Of a stretch of DNA of 64,000 bases, positions 30,872 through 39,546 are shown piece by piece; position 1 is the stretch's first letter; each line of letters opens with the position of its first letter. A program made the position numbers and the translations under genes. Below the pieces are notes generated by a model. It searched no databases. It was not told the DNA's origin and saw only the letters and a list, made by a program, of their open reading frames with translations. The DNA is from Oscillospiraceae bacterium (GTDB taxonomy: Bacteria; Bacillota; Clostridia; Oscillospirales; Ruminococcaceae), in assembly GCA_024695445.1 (NCBI GenBank), contig JAILIG010000154.1:1-64000 (forward strand), read 5' to 3'.

Positions 30872-31759
30872 ATGATCAAAAACCTTTCCGGAGAGTACGA
30901 AACCGTAGAGTATGAAAACAAACGGTTTGTCATGCTGTATGACAACAGCGAGTTTGAATTCTATCCGACTCACTGGCATAATGCCGTTGAGATTATTATG
31001 CCGATTGAGAATACTTTTACGGTGAAAACCGGCGCAAAGGAATTTTTGCTCCGCGAGCGGGACATTATCATCATTCCGCCCGGTGAGCTGCACACGCTTC
31101 CGCCGCAGGAGGGAAGACGCATCATCTTCCAGTGTGACAACAGCGTGCTGAGCGGTGTTTCAGCGCTCGAAGCGGTCATGCCTGTCTTCCAGGAGCCGCT
31201 GCACATCAAGCCGGATACCGAACGCGACCTTTATCTCCTTGCCAAAAAACAGATTTTGGACATCTACTCGGAATACTATGCAAACACAGAGATTTCCGAT
31301 GTCAGAATTTATCTGAATCTGATCAATCTTCTGGTTGCCGTGCGGGAATTCCAGATCGAACAAAGTCAGCAGTCATTTGCCTGTGCAAAGGACAAGCTCT
31401 ATCAGTACAGCGAGAAATTCAAGCTGGTTCTGAAGTACATTGACCAGAACTATATGTATGACATTTCGCTGGACAAGCTGGCGGCGATTGCCGGTTACAG
31501 CAAGTTCCATTTCTCCCGTATTTTCAAGCAATACAATTCGATGTCATACATTCAGTACATCAATCTCCGCCGGACTCGCGCCGCCGAGATGCTGCTGCTG
31601 GATCCGTCCATTCCGATCACGGAAGTTGCCATGCGTGCTGGCTTTTCAAGCCTTTCGACCTTTAACCGCATTTTCAAGGAATTCAAGCACTGCACACCGT
31701 CCAGCTACCAGCGTTTCTACTGTTCCACCGGAAACGATCCGCTGGGAGAGCGCCAGTAA
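30872..31759 (+). CDS. AraC-family transcriptional regulator with cupin-like N-terminus
   Basis: HWHNAVEIIMPIEN...IIPPGELH cupin; C-terminal AraC HTH AAIAGYSKFHFSRIFKQY...VAMRAGFSSLSTFNRIFKEF. Confidence 0.93.
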   Translation: MIKNLSGEYETVEYENKRFVMLYDNSEFEFYPTHWHNAVEIIMPIENTFTVKTGAKEFLLRERDIIIIPPGELHTLPPQEGRRIIFQCDNSVLSGVSALEAVMPVFQEPLHIKPDTERDLYLLAKKQILDIYSEYYANTEISDVRIYLNLINLLVAVREFQIEQSQQSFACAKDKLYQYSEKFKLVLKYIDQNYMYDISLDKLAAIAGYSKFHFSRIFKQYNSMSYIQYINLRRTRAAEMLLLDPSIPITEVAMRAGFSSLSTFNRIFKEFKHCTPSSYQRFYCSTGNDPLGERQ

Positions 31760-31763
31760 TCAT

Positions 31764-31795
31764 AAAAGCCGCTGTTTTTCGGAACGGCGGCTTTT
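31764..31795 (+). terminator. Intrinsic terminator after AraC-family gene
   Basis: AAAAGCCG...CGGCTTTTT. Confidence 0.7.
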
Positions 31796-32008
31796 TGCAG
31801 CTTTCCGCTCCGCAAAAATGGTGAAAAATTGCTTCGGCAGTTTTTGCTCACGCAATTTTCAGTGAGAGTTTTCAAAGCTTTTTCCTTATGTCTGTATTAT
31901 AATACATATCGGAGAAAAAATCAAGAGGATTACAAGAACTGTAATCATTTTGTCTGATTTTTTGTAAACTATGATTGCGCTATGAAACAATTGTTGAAAA
32001 TGCGTGAA

Positions 32009-32038
32009 CAGCCGGCAGAACGATTATTCTGCCGGCTG
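32009..32038. terminator. Hairpin downstream of histidine kinase
   Basis: CAGCCGGCAGAA-CGATTA-TTCTGCCGGCTG. Confidence 0.65.
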
Positions 32039-32042
32039 AGGC

Positions 32043-32936
32043 TTATTTTTGAAATATGATGGTCAGGGTAAACTGCTGATTTTCATGTACGGCAGAGATC
32101 TCACCGTTTAACATTTCTGTAAACTGTTTGGCAATCGCCAGGCCGAGACCGGTATTTCCTTTGGTCCGGGAGATGTCGGTCGTATAAAACTCATCGAAAA
32201 TATGCTCCGTGTCGATTGCAGCGCCTTCCAGTCTGTTGATCAAAACAATACGGACGGTTTCTGCTTCCTCAACTTGAATTGTAAGATCCCCGCTGCCGTG
32301 TTTCAAGGCATTGGCAATCAGATTATCAAAAATCCGGATCAGCATATTTCTGTTTGAGCGCAGGAGCAGCCTGCGCTGACCGGATTGCAGATGAATGGTT
32401 CTGTTCTGCCCGCTGAAGTCATCAAAATAGTGTGCGACAGATTCCTCCAGAACGGAGATCAGGTTGATTTCGGTTCGCTCCGGCTGCTTTCCGCTGGAAA
32501 TGATCTTTGACAGTTCAAAAAAGGAGTTGATGAGCTCGTCAAGGCGGAGCAGCCGCTTTTCGATGATTTCGAGTTCCCGCTGCTTTTCCGTCTCAGGCAA
32601 CCGGGCATTTCTGACGAGATTCAGATAGCCCATCGCAGAGGTGAGAGGGGTTCGCAAATCGTGGGAGATGTTTGTCATCATCTGTTCCAGTGCATGGTTT
32701 TTCCGGCTGAACCGAATCCTGTTTTCCTGCATTTCCGTCAGGAGTGCATTGATTTCCCGGATGAGTGCATTGAGTGAACCGCTTTCCGAATGGACGATCC
32801 GGTTTGACTCGATTGCTTTCAGCTCGGCTGTCTGCTTTGTGATATGCCGGATCTCCAGACGCAAAAAAATCAGGAGTGCCAGCAAAACGGCAGTTGTCAG
32901 ACTTAACAGGATTACTGCTGCTGTCATACGGAACAC
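32043..32936 (-). CDS. Sensor histidine kinase
   Basis: MMTNISHDLRTPLTSAMGYL H-box; NLIANALKHGSG; GLGLAIAKQF. Confidence 0.94.
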   Translation of the reverse strand: MFRMTAAVILLSLTTAVLLALLIFLRLEIRHITKQTAELKAIESNRIVHSESGSLNALIREINALLTEMQENRIRFSRKNHALEQMMTNISHDLRTPLTSAMGYLNLVRNARLPETEKQRELEIIEKRLLRLDELINSFFELSKIISSGKQPERTEINLISVLEESVAHYFDDFSGQNRTIHLQSGQRRLLLRSNRNMLIRIFDNLIANALKHGSGDLTIQVEEAETVRIVLINRLEGAAIDTEHIFDEFYTTDISRTKGNTGLGLAIAKQFTEMLNGEISAVHENQQFTLTIIFQK

Positions 32937-32948
32937 TCCTTTTTTCGT

Positions 32949-33710
32949 TTAGATTTCGCGTTTTGTAAAGCTGAGATATCCGAGCACAAAGGAACAAACC
33001 GTCACACCCAGACAGATCAGAAATGCCGCATTGCGGTAATCATTACTGCAGCCCAGAGCCAGCTTTGAAAACATGGTGCTGATTTCGTATTCCAGCAGCC
33101 ATTTCGCTGCGAACTTGTTTGTTTTTTCAATCTCGAACAGGATCAGTGACACTGTCGTGTAGAGAATCGGCGTTACAATGGTCACTGCGTTAAACAGCGC
33201 ACCCTTTCTGAACAGAAACGACAGGAAAATAAACAGGGAAACGAGTGCGGTCATCAGGGGAACCTGATTGCCGAGGGCTTTCATGAAATCTCCGAAGGAA
33301 GAACTGTATTCCGAGCCGTTCACGAGTCTGTTTGCGAGATAAAAGAGGGCATTGGCAGCGAGAAACACAATAATCGAAAAGCCTAATGTAAAAACAAATT
33401 TATGAATATAGAACCTTGCACGGCTGGTTGAGGAGCTGATGGTGTTTTTCCATGTTTTCTCATTGAATTCGGAAACAATCACACAGAAAACAGGAATGAT
33501 CATCAGAAAATAAAAGTTGAAATTGCGGCCGACCTGCCGGATGTCTACTTTGATGTTTCCCGTATAGTCAAGCGGTGCGCCGAGCGAAATGCCGCCGTCA
33601 TTGCGATAAACGACTGTTAAGGCAAAAATCGCAATGATGAGCAGAAAGAAAATCAGCATTCCCTTGCTTTTGGAAAGGCGGTAGAGCTCCGCGCGAATTG
33701 TTCTGATCAT
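32949..33710 (-). CDS. ABC-2 type permease
   Basis: Six TM segments, coupled to ATPase gene. Confidence 0.85.
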   Translation of the reverse strand: MIRTIRAELYRLSKSKGMLIFFLLIIAIFALTVVYRNDGGISLGAPLDYTGNIKVDIRQVGRNFNFYFLMIIPVFCVIVSEFNEKTWKNTISSSTSRARFYIHKFVFTLGFSIIVFLAANALFYLANRLVNGSEYSSSFGDFMKALGNQVPLMTALVSLFIFLSFLFRKGALFNAVTIVTPILYTTVSLILFEIEKTNKFAAKWLLEYEISTMFSKLALGCSNDYRNAAFLICLGVTVCSFVLGYLSFTKREI

Positions 33711-34624
33711 TTTGTTCCCTCCCCGACAAGCTGCTTAAAGTAATCTTCCAGCGAAGCACCGGATTCATAGATCGCGTGAACTGTGACATCCTGTAGGACC
33801 AGCTGGCGGTTGATGTCGCAGGATTTGACTTTGGTTTCGTAAATCCGGATCTCGGTGCTGTTAATCACGGCATATTCTGAAATACCCGTCTTGCTTTCCA
33901 GAACGGCGGCCGCCTGTCTGGTATCGTCTGTCTTAAGAATGATACACCGGCTGCATTCCTTATCCAGCTCTTCCTTGGTGACTTCGCGCAGGACTTTGCC
34001 GTTGTCGATAAAAAGGAACTTGTTTGCGATTGCGTACAGTTCTGTCAGAATATGGCTGGAGATGATCATGGTAATGCCAAGCTCACGGTTCAGCTTCCGC
34101 AGTGTGTCACGCATTTCACTGATTGCAATGGGATCGAGGCCGTTGATCGGCTCGTCCAGTACAACGAGATCTGGGCGATCCAGCAGCGCAAAGGCGATTC
34201 CGAGCCGCTGCTTCATGCCGAGGGAAAAGGCCTTGAACTTTCTGTCGGCAGCATCCGTCAGATGCACAAGCTCGAGGACTCTGCCGATTTGTCCGCGGTC
34301 TGTGATGCCCTTGAGCTCACAGTAGTAGCGGAGATTCTGTTTTGCCGTCAGATTGCCGAAAAAAGCCGGCTCTTCGATCAGGCATCCGATCCGGTTCCGT
34401 TCGGCATTCGCCGCAAAACCGGTTTTGCCGAAGATTTCGTATTCGCCGGCTGTCGGCTCAGTCAGTCCGGTGATGAGCTTCATGAAAGTTGTTTTTCCGG
34501 CACCGTTCTTTCCGACCAGGCCGTAAATGTCGCCCTGAGAAGCTGTCATGCTGACATTTTCCAGTGCGGAGAAGCTCTTGTAATGCTTTGTCAGCTGCGT
34601 GGTACGCAGTATGATGTCGCGCAT
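33707..34624 (-). CDS. ABC transporter ATP-binding protein (bacitracin/lantibiotic type)
   Basis: GKNGAGKTTFMKLITGL; FSLGMKQRLGIAFAL; LVVLDEPINGLDP. Confidence 0.94.
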   Translation of the reverse strand: MRDIILRTTQLTKHYKSFSALENVSMTASQGDIYGLVGKNGAGKTTFMKLITGLTEPTAGEYEIFGKTGFAANAERNRIGCLIEEPAFFGNLTAKQNLRYYCELKGITDRGQIGRVLELVHLTDAADRKFKAFSLGMKQRLGIAFALLDRPDLVVLDEPINGLDPIAISEMRDTLRKLNRELGITMIISSHILTELYAIANKFLFIDNGKVLREVTKEELDKECSRCIILKTDDTRQAAAVLESKTGISEYAVINSTEIRIYETKVKSCDINRQLVLQDVTVHAIYESGASLEDYFKQLVGEGTK

Positions 34625-34714
34625 CTGATCGCGCCTCCTTGTTCTTTGATGATTCTATTGTAGCATCAAAGAATAAAAAAACACTTAACGCGATTCTTAA
34701 AAAAGTCTGAACGG

Positions 34715-35389
34715 TTATTTTTTCATCCGGTAACCGATTCCCCACACTGTTTCGATGTATTCCGTATCCGGGCTGCACTCCTTGAGTTTTTTTCGCAGCT
34801 TGCTGATGTGGACATTCAGCGTGTTGTCGTCGGCGGAATTCTCATAGTCCCAGACCGTATCGTAAATGATGCTTTTGGTGCAGGTACGTTCCGGATGCTC
34901 CATCAGCAGCCGCAGCAAGGCAAACTCATGCCTGGAAAGCTCGACTGTTTTCCCGGCGCAGGTCACGGTGTACTGTTCCGTGTCAAGGACCAGATCGCGG
35001 AATGTGAGTGCGGATGCCGGCTTGCTGCCGTCCGGACTGCGCAGTCTTGCCGCGATTCTGGCCAGCAGCTCGTCATTGTGAAAGGGCTTTGTGATGTAAT
35101 CATCTGCGCCCAGTGAGAACAAATTGACCTTTTTTTCCACATCGTGAATCGCGCTCATGACAATGACCGGCGAGCCGTGCTTCTGCTTGAGTTCGCGGAT
35201 GATTTCCTCGCCGCTGCGTCCCGGCAGCATCAGATCCAGCAGAATGCAGCCGATTTCGCCGCTTTGAACCAAAAGCGCCTCTGTGCCGGAATATGCGCTG
35301 ACAGTGCGGTAACCGTTCTGCTGCAGGAGTATCCGCAGCATATCGTTGATTTCCGCATCGTCCTCAATAATCAGGACTGTTGTGTTCAT
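34715..35389 (-). CDS. Two-component response regulator, OmpR family
   Basis: VLIIEDDAEINDML...LLDLMLPGRSG; winged helix C-terminus. Confidence 0.95.
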   Translation of the reverse strand: MNTTVLIIEDDAEINDMLRILLQQNGYRTVSAYSGTEALLVQSGEIGCILLDLMLPGRSGEEIIRELKQKHGSPVIVMSAIHDVEKKVNLFSLGADDYITKPFHNDELLARIAARLRSPDGSKPASALTFRDLVLDTEQYTVTCAGKTVELSRHEFALLRLLMEHPERTCTKSIIYDTVWDYENSADDNTLNVHISKLRKKLKECSPDTEYIETVWGIGYRMKK

Positions 35390-35453
35390 GTTATGTCTCC
35401 TTCCGTTATAAGGGGGCTGTCAGACCGCCGCCTGCCGGCTGAAGCAGCACCGC

Positions 35454-35482
35454 TTGACAAAAAACGACATATATACTATAAT
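35454..35482 (+). promoter_or_regulatory. Consensus promoter of small hypothetical gene
   Basis: TTGACA-17 bp-TATAAT. Confidence 0.85.
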
Positions 35483-35519
35483 ATAAATATCATAGATATA
35501 AAGCGGGGGGTTCTTTCCA

Positions 35520-35864
35520 ATGGTGAAATGTGTAAAAGTGAAGGTCGGTAAATCCGATCGCTATGATAAAGTTTACATGGACGGCAAATGTACGATCCGT
35601 GTACCGGTTCTGACAGGTGAATCGGAGGAGGCGATTCAGAAAGCCGAAAAGATTCGCTTTGAAAAGCTGAATGATATTGCCTGCATCATGCACCAGAATT
35701 ATACATCCTGCTCGGTCAAAGAGCTGAACGAGCTGTTTGCGGAGAAAAATGTTTCTACGCTGAAAGATTTGATTCGGGTACAGCTTACGGATTTTTATTT
35801 TAATATGCTGACGATGCGGACTGCCGAAGATATTTTAACAGCAAACGATCTGCACCTGATCTGA
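35520..35864 (+). CDS. Hypothetical protein, 114 aa
   Basis: ORF downstream of consensus promoter; no family recognised. Confidence 0.7.
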   Translation: MVKCVKVKVGKSDRYDKVYMDGKCTIRVPVLTGESEEAIQKAEKIRFEKLNDIACIMHQNYTSCSVKELNELFAEKNVSTLKDLIRVQLTDFYFNMLTMRTAEDILTANDLHLI

Positions 35865-35866
35865 AT

Positions 35867-36631
35867 TCAGCGGCCTTCTGCATAACCGGCGGAGCTTTCG
35901 TGCAGTCTGCGGCGGATTCCGCGCAGAATGGCAGCTTTTGCCTTCATTGCTTCGTCCTGCGAAACGGGCTGTGCGTCGGCAAGCGGATAGGGGATTCCCA
36001 TTGCTTCGTATTTGCTCCTGCCCATATTGTGATAGGGCAGAACATCCAGCGCTTTCAGTGTTTTGAGACCGCCGATGCGGAAGCCGAGTGCTTCCTGCTC
36101 CTCCGGTGTGTCTGTCCAGCCCGGTACGATGACATGACGGATCCAGAGAGAGACGCTCTTGCTGCTGATTCGGTCTGCAAATGCAAGGATCCGGCGGTTG
36201 GAGTGTCCGGTCAGCTTGCGGTGCAGGGAATCGTCGATCTGCTTGATATCCAGCATGACGAGATCGGTCGCTGCAAGCAGACGGTCTGTCTGTTCGGGGT
36301 GCTCCGGATCAAAGCAGATACCGGAAGTGTCAAGGCAGGTGTGGATTCCCTGTTTTTTTGCTGCTTCAAAGAGTTCTGTCAGAAACGGAAGCTGAAGCAT
36401 CGGTTCGCCGCCGGTTGCCGTAATGCCGCCGTCTTTATAGAAAACCTGATTTCTGGTATACATGGCCAGAAGTTCCGCAGCGGACATTTTAGTTCCGCCT
36501 TCTGCGGACCAGGTATCCGGGTTGTGGCAGTACAGACAGCGCATCGGGCAGCCCTGAAAGAAAACGACAAACCGGATTCCGGGGCCGTCCACGGTGCCGA
36601 AGGATTCTGTGGAATGGATGTTTCCGAGCAT
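35867..36631 (-). CDS. pflA: Pyruvate formate-lyase activating enzyme (radical SAM)
   Basis: ESFGTVDGPGIRFVVFFQGCPMRCLYCHNPDTW with CxxxCxxC. Confidence 0.97.
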   Translation of the reverse strand: MLGNIHSTESFGTVDGPGIRFVVFFQGCPMRCLYCHNPDTWSAEGGTKMSAAELLAMYTRNQVFYKDGGITATGGEPMLQLPFLTELFEAAKKQGIHTCLDTSGICFDPEHPEQTDRLLAATDLVMLDIKQIDDSLHRKLTGHSNRRILAFADRISSKSVSLWIRHVIVPGWTDTPEEQEALGFRIGGLKTLKALDVLPYHNMGRSKYEAMGIPYPLADAQPVSQDEAMKAKAAILRGIRRRLHESSAGYAEGR

Positions 36632-36650
36632 ATTTTTACCTCGAAGGCAA

Positions 36651-36676
36651 AGCCCGCCGTTTCACCGCGGCGGGCT
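36651..36676 (-). other. Intercistronic hairpin between glycyl-radical ORF and pflA
   Basis: AGCCCGCCG...CGGCGGGCT. Confidence 0.7.
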
Positions 36677-36682
36677 GACTGT

Positions 36683-36922
36683 TTATATTTTTTCGTGGAA
36701 AGTGCGGGAAATCACATCGTCCTGCTGCTCTTTGGTCAGCTTGATAAAGTTGACCGCATAGCCGGAGACGCGCACCGTCAGCTGCGGATATTTCTCCGGA
36801 TGCGCCTGAGCGTCCAGCAGGGTTTCTCTCGTGAATACATTGACATTGAGGTGGTGGCCGCCTTTTGCGACATAGCCGTCGAGCAGTCCGACCAGATTGT
36901 CAATTTGCTGCTGTGTTGCCAT
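36683..36922 (-). CDS. Stand-alone glycyl-radical domain of pyruvate formate-lyase (GrcA-like)
   Basis: 79 aa [86 protein letters not shown] motif; own SD AAAAGGAGG. Confidence 0.93.
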   Translation of the reverse strand: MATQQQIDNLVGLLDGYVAKGGHHLNVNVFTRETLLDAQAHPEKYPQLTVRVSGYAVNFIKLTKEQQDDVISRTFHEKI

Positions 36923-36945
36923 ACAAAATGCCTCCTTTTGATGCA

Positions 36946-37155
36946 TTACTCAAGATCGGCTGTTCCGAGATTCGGAACAGCACAGGGGCCCGGTTTTCCG
37001 CTGCAATCCGCACTGTGAACAGTGCGGATTTTTGTTTCCTCTCCGGTTTCCAGCGTGATATGCTGCGTGCCGCTGCTGACGAGCCGGTCAAGGAGCTCTG
37101 CCAGTGCGTCTGCATCATCGTCCGTCAGCCGGACCGGCGTGTCGTCACTGCGCAT
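36946..37155 (-). CDS. Small unknown protein (69 aa) between PFL core and glycyl-radical ORF
   Basis: [77 protein letters not shown]; start overlaps PFL-core stop by 11 nt. Confidence 0.75.
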   Translation of the reverse strand: MRSDDTPVRLTDDDADALAELLDRLVSSGTQHITLETGEETKIRTVHSADCSGKPGPCAVPNLGTADLE

Positions 37156-39217
37156 CTTCTGTTTCCTCCCGAAGTGCATCCAAGTCGAGCTCGCCGCTGA
37201 ATACGGTTGTCTTTCCGAGTGCATCCGGAATGATGGAGAAGGTATTGGAGATGCCGTCCTGTGCATGACGGAACGGGAGCTTCGCAATACTTGACAGGGA
37301 TGCGACCGCACCGTGCGTATCTCTTCCGTGCATCGGGTTTGCGCCCGGTGCGAGCGGAACGCCGTGCTTTCTGCCGTCCGGAGTGTTGCCGGTTTTCTTG
37401 CCGTAGACCACATTGGAAGTGATTGTGAGAATGCTCATAGTCGGGACACTCTGGCGGTAGGTGTGGTGCTTGCGGATTTTATCCATGAAGCGCTTCACAA
37501 TATCGACCGCAATGCTGTCTACACGGTCATCATCATTGCCGTACTTCGGGAAATCGCCTTCTACGGCGTAGTCAACGACAATGTCATTTTCATCGCGGAT
37601 ACATCGCACCTTTGCATATTTGATTGCGCTCAGGGAATCCGCAACAACGGAAAGTCCGGCGATACCGGTTGCAAAGTAGCGCTTGACATCGCGGTCATGC
37701 AATGCCATCTGAACCTTTTCATAGCAGTATTTGTCGTGCATATAGTGGATGATGTTCAAGGTGTTGACATAGAGCTCTGCCAGCCACTCCATCATCTGGT
37801 CATACTTGTCCATTACATCGTCAAAGTCCAGATACTGCCCGGTCACCGGACGGTATTTCGGACCGACCTGCACCTTCATGACCTCGTCCACACCGCCGTT
37901 GATCGCATACAGCAGACATTTTGCGAGGTTTGCGCGTGCGCCGAAGAACTGCATTTCCTTTCCGACGACCATCGAGGAGACACAGCAGGCAATCGCATAG
38001 TCATCGCCGTGAATTACGCGCATCATATCGTCGTTCTCGTACTGAATCGACGAGGTCTTGATGCTCATGGCAGCGCAGAACCGCTTGAAAGCCTGCGGCA
38101 GTCTGGTGGACCACAGCACGGTCATATTGGGCTCGGGTGCGGTGCCGAGATTGTTGAGCGTATTGAGATAGCGGAAGGAGTTTTTCGTCACCATATGCTG
38201 TCCGTCCACCGACACGCCGCCGATCGACTCCGTGACCCATGTCGGGTCGCCGGAGAACAGGGCATTGTATTCGGGTGTGCGGGCGAATTTGACCATCCGA
38301 AGCTTCATGATGAAGTGGTCAATCAGCTCCTGCGCCTCCGATTCCGTAATCAGTCCGCGTTCCAGATCGCGCTGAATATAGATATCGAGGAAGGTCGAGG
38401 TGCGTCCGAGGCTCATGGCGGCGCCGTTCTGCTCCTTGACCGCCGCCAGATAGCCGAAATAGAGCCACTGAACGGCCTCCTGCGCGTTTTTCGCGGGACG
38501 GGAGATATCACATCCGTAGATTCTGCCGAGCTCCTTGAGGTCACCGAGCGCACGAATCTGCTCCGAAAGCTCCTCGCGGAGCTGGATGTTCGGCGAGGTC
38601 ATGCGGACGAAATGGGTCGCCTTCTGATGCTCCTTGTCGGCAATCAGCTTGTCAATGCCGTAGAGCGCCACGCGGCGGTAATCGCCGATGATTCTGCCGC
38701 GGCCGTAGGCATCGGGCAGTCCGGTCAGAATCGCGGATTTGCGGGCGAGCCGCATTTCAGGGGTGTACGCATCAAAAACGCCCTGATTGTGTGTCTTGCG
38801 GTATTTGGTAAAAATTTCCACTACAGAGGGATCGACCTCGTATCCGTATTCCTTGCAGGCCTGCTGCGCCATACGGATACCGCCGAACGGCTGCAAAGCG
38901 CGCTTAAACGGCTTGTCCGTCTGGAGACCGACGATTTTTTCCAGCGATTTGTCCAGATATCCGGCCTTGTGCGAGGTAATGGTCGAGATGATTTTGGTGT
39001 CCATATCGAGAACACCGCCTGCTTCCCGTTCCTGCCGGGAAAGCTCCATGACCTGCTCCCAGAGTGTTTTTGTGGCCTCGGTCGGTCCTTCCAGAAATGA
39101 CTCATCACCGTCATACGGCGTGATGTTCCGCTGGATGAAATCACGGACATTGACGGATGAATTGCTCCATCTGCCGGGCTGAAAACCCTCCCATTCAGGT
39201 GCGAATTCCATGAACAT
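37145..39217 (-). CDS. pflB: Pyruvate formate-lyase catalytic core lacking C-terminal glycyl-radical segment
   Basis: [41 protein letters not shown]...ALGK, then a short unrelated tail and TGA. Confidence 0.95.
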   Translation of the reverse strand: MFMEFAPEWEGFQPGRWSNSSVNVRDFIQRNITPYDGDESFLEGPTEATKTLWEQVMELSRQEREAGGVLDMDTKIISTITSHKAGYLDKSLEKIVGLQTDKPFKRALQPFGGIRMAQQACKEYGYEVDPSVVEIFTKYRKTHNQGVFDAYTPEMRLARKSAILTGLPDAYGRGRIIGDYRRVALYGIDKLIADKEHQKATHFVRMTSPNIQLREELSEQIRALGDLKELGRIYGCDISRPAKNAQEAVQWLYFGYLAAVKEQNGAAMSLGRTSTFLDIYIQRDLERGLITESEAQELIDHFIMKLRMVKFARTPEYNALFSGDPTWVTESIGGVSVDGQHMVTKNSFRYLNTLNNLGTAPEPNMTVLWSTRLPQAFKRFCAAMSIKTSSIQYENDDMMRVIHGDDYAIACCVSSMVVGKEMQFFGARANLAKCLLYAINGGVDEVMKVQVGPKYRPVTGQYLDFDDVMDKYDQMMEWLAELYVNTLNIIHYMHDKYCYEKVQMALHDRDVKRYFATGIAGLSVVADSLSAIKYAKVRCIRDENDIVVDYAVEGDFPKYGNDDDRVDSIAVDIVKRFMDKIRKHHTYRQSVPTMSILTITSNVVYGKKTGNTPDGRKHGVPLAPGANPMHGRDTHGAVASLSSIAKLPFRHAQDGISNTFSIIPDALGKTTVFSGELDLDALREETEDAQ

Positions 39218-39286
39218 AAGCGATCATCCCTTCTGAGATTTGGCGGATACCGTGATTCACTGTCACGGCAATACCCTTGAGATATT

Positions 39287-39315
39287 ATTATACCACATCT
39301 TGAGCGGAAATGCAA
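39287..39315 (-). promoter_or_regulatory. Promoter of pfl operon
   Basis: TTGCAT-17 bp-TATAAT on minus strand. Confidence 0.75.
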
Positions 39316-39492
39316 GTATTCTTTCGAAATAGCACAATATGTTGAATAACAAGCCGCGGCAGGCGGCATCTGTTGACATTTCTGTCAAAGACCTTGAACG
39401 AGCGTTTTCAGGCAAAGGCTGATACTGTGTGCCGACTGAAAAGCGTGCGAAAAGAAATGGAAAAGAAAAATCCAGCAAATACGAAAAAGCGC

Positions 39493-39521
39493 TTGACAAC
39501 CTTTGAAAAGATGAGTACAAT
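39493..39521 (+). promoter_or_regulatory. Promoter of DUF2974-like gene
   Basis: TTGACA-17 bp-TACAAT. Confidence 0.75.
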
Positions 39522-39546
39522 TACATCATAGAACGGAGGGATTTGA

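Noticed and set aside
31800-31860. Imperfect inverted repeat TGAAAAATTGC...GCAATTTTCA
   Set aside because: AT-rich, long loop, and adjacent to a better terminator; insufficient support for a distinct element.
37145-37155. Programmed frameshift joining PFL core to the radical domain
   Set aside because: The radical domain is 222 nt away with its own SD, and the intermediate frame does not encode PFL sequence.
36946-37413. 155-aa version of the small ORF between PFL parts
   Set aside because: The first half overlaps conserved PFL coding out of frame; the internal ATG at 37155 with GGGAGG SD is the likelier start.
37313-39100. 595-aa plus-strand ORF antisense to PFL core
   Set aside because: Fully overlaps a well-conserved gene on the other strand; no family resemblance; explained by codon bias.
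39263-39520. 85-aa minus-strand ORF upstream of pfl
   Set aside because: Covers the pfl promoter and the DUF2974 gene promoter; no SD or similarity.
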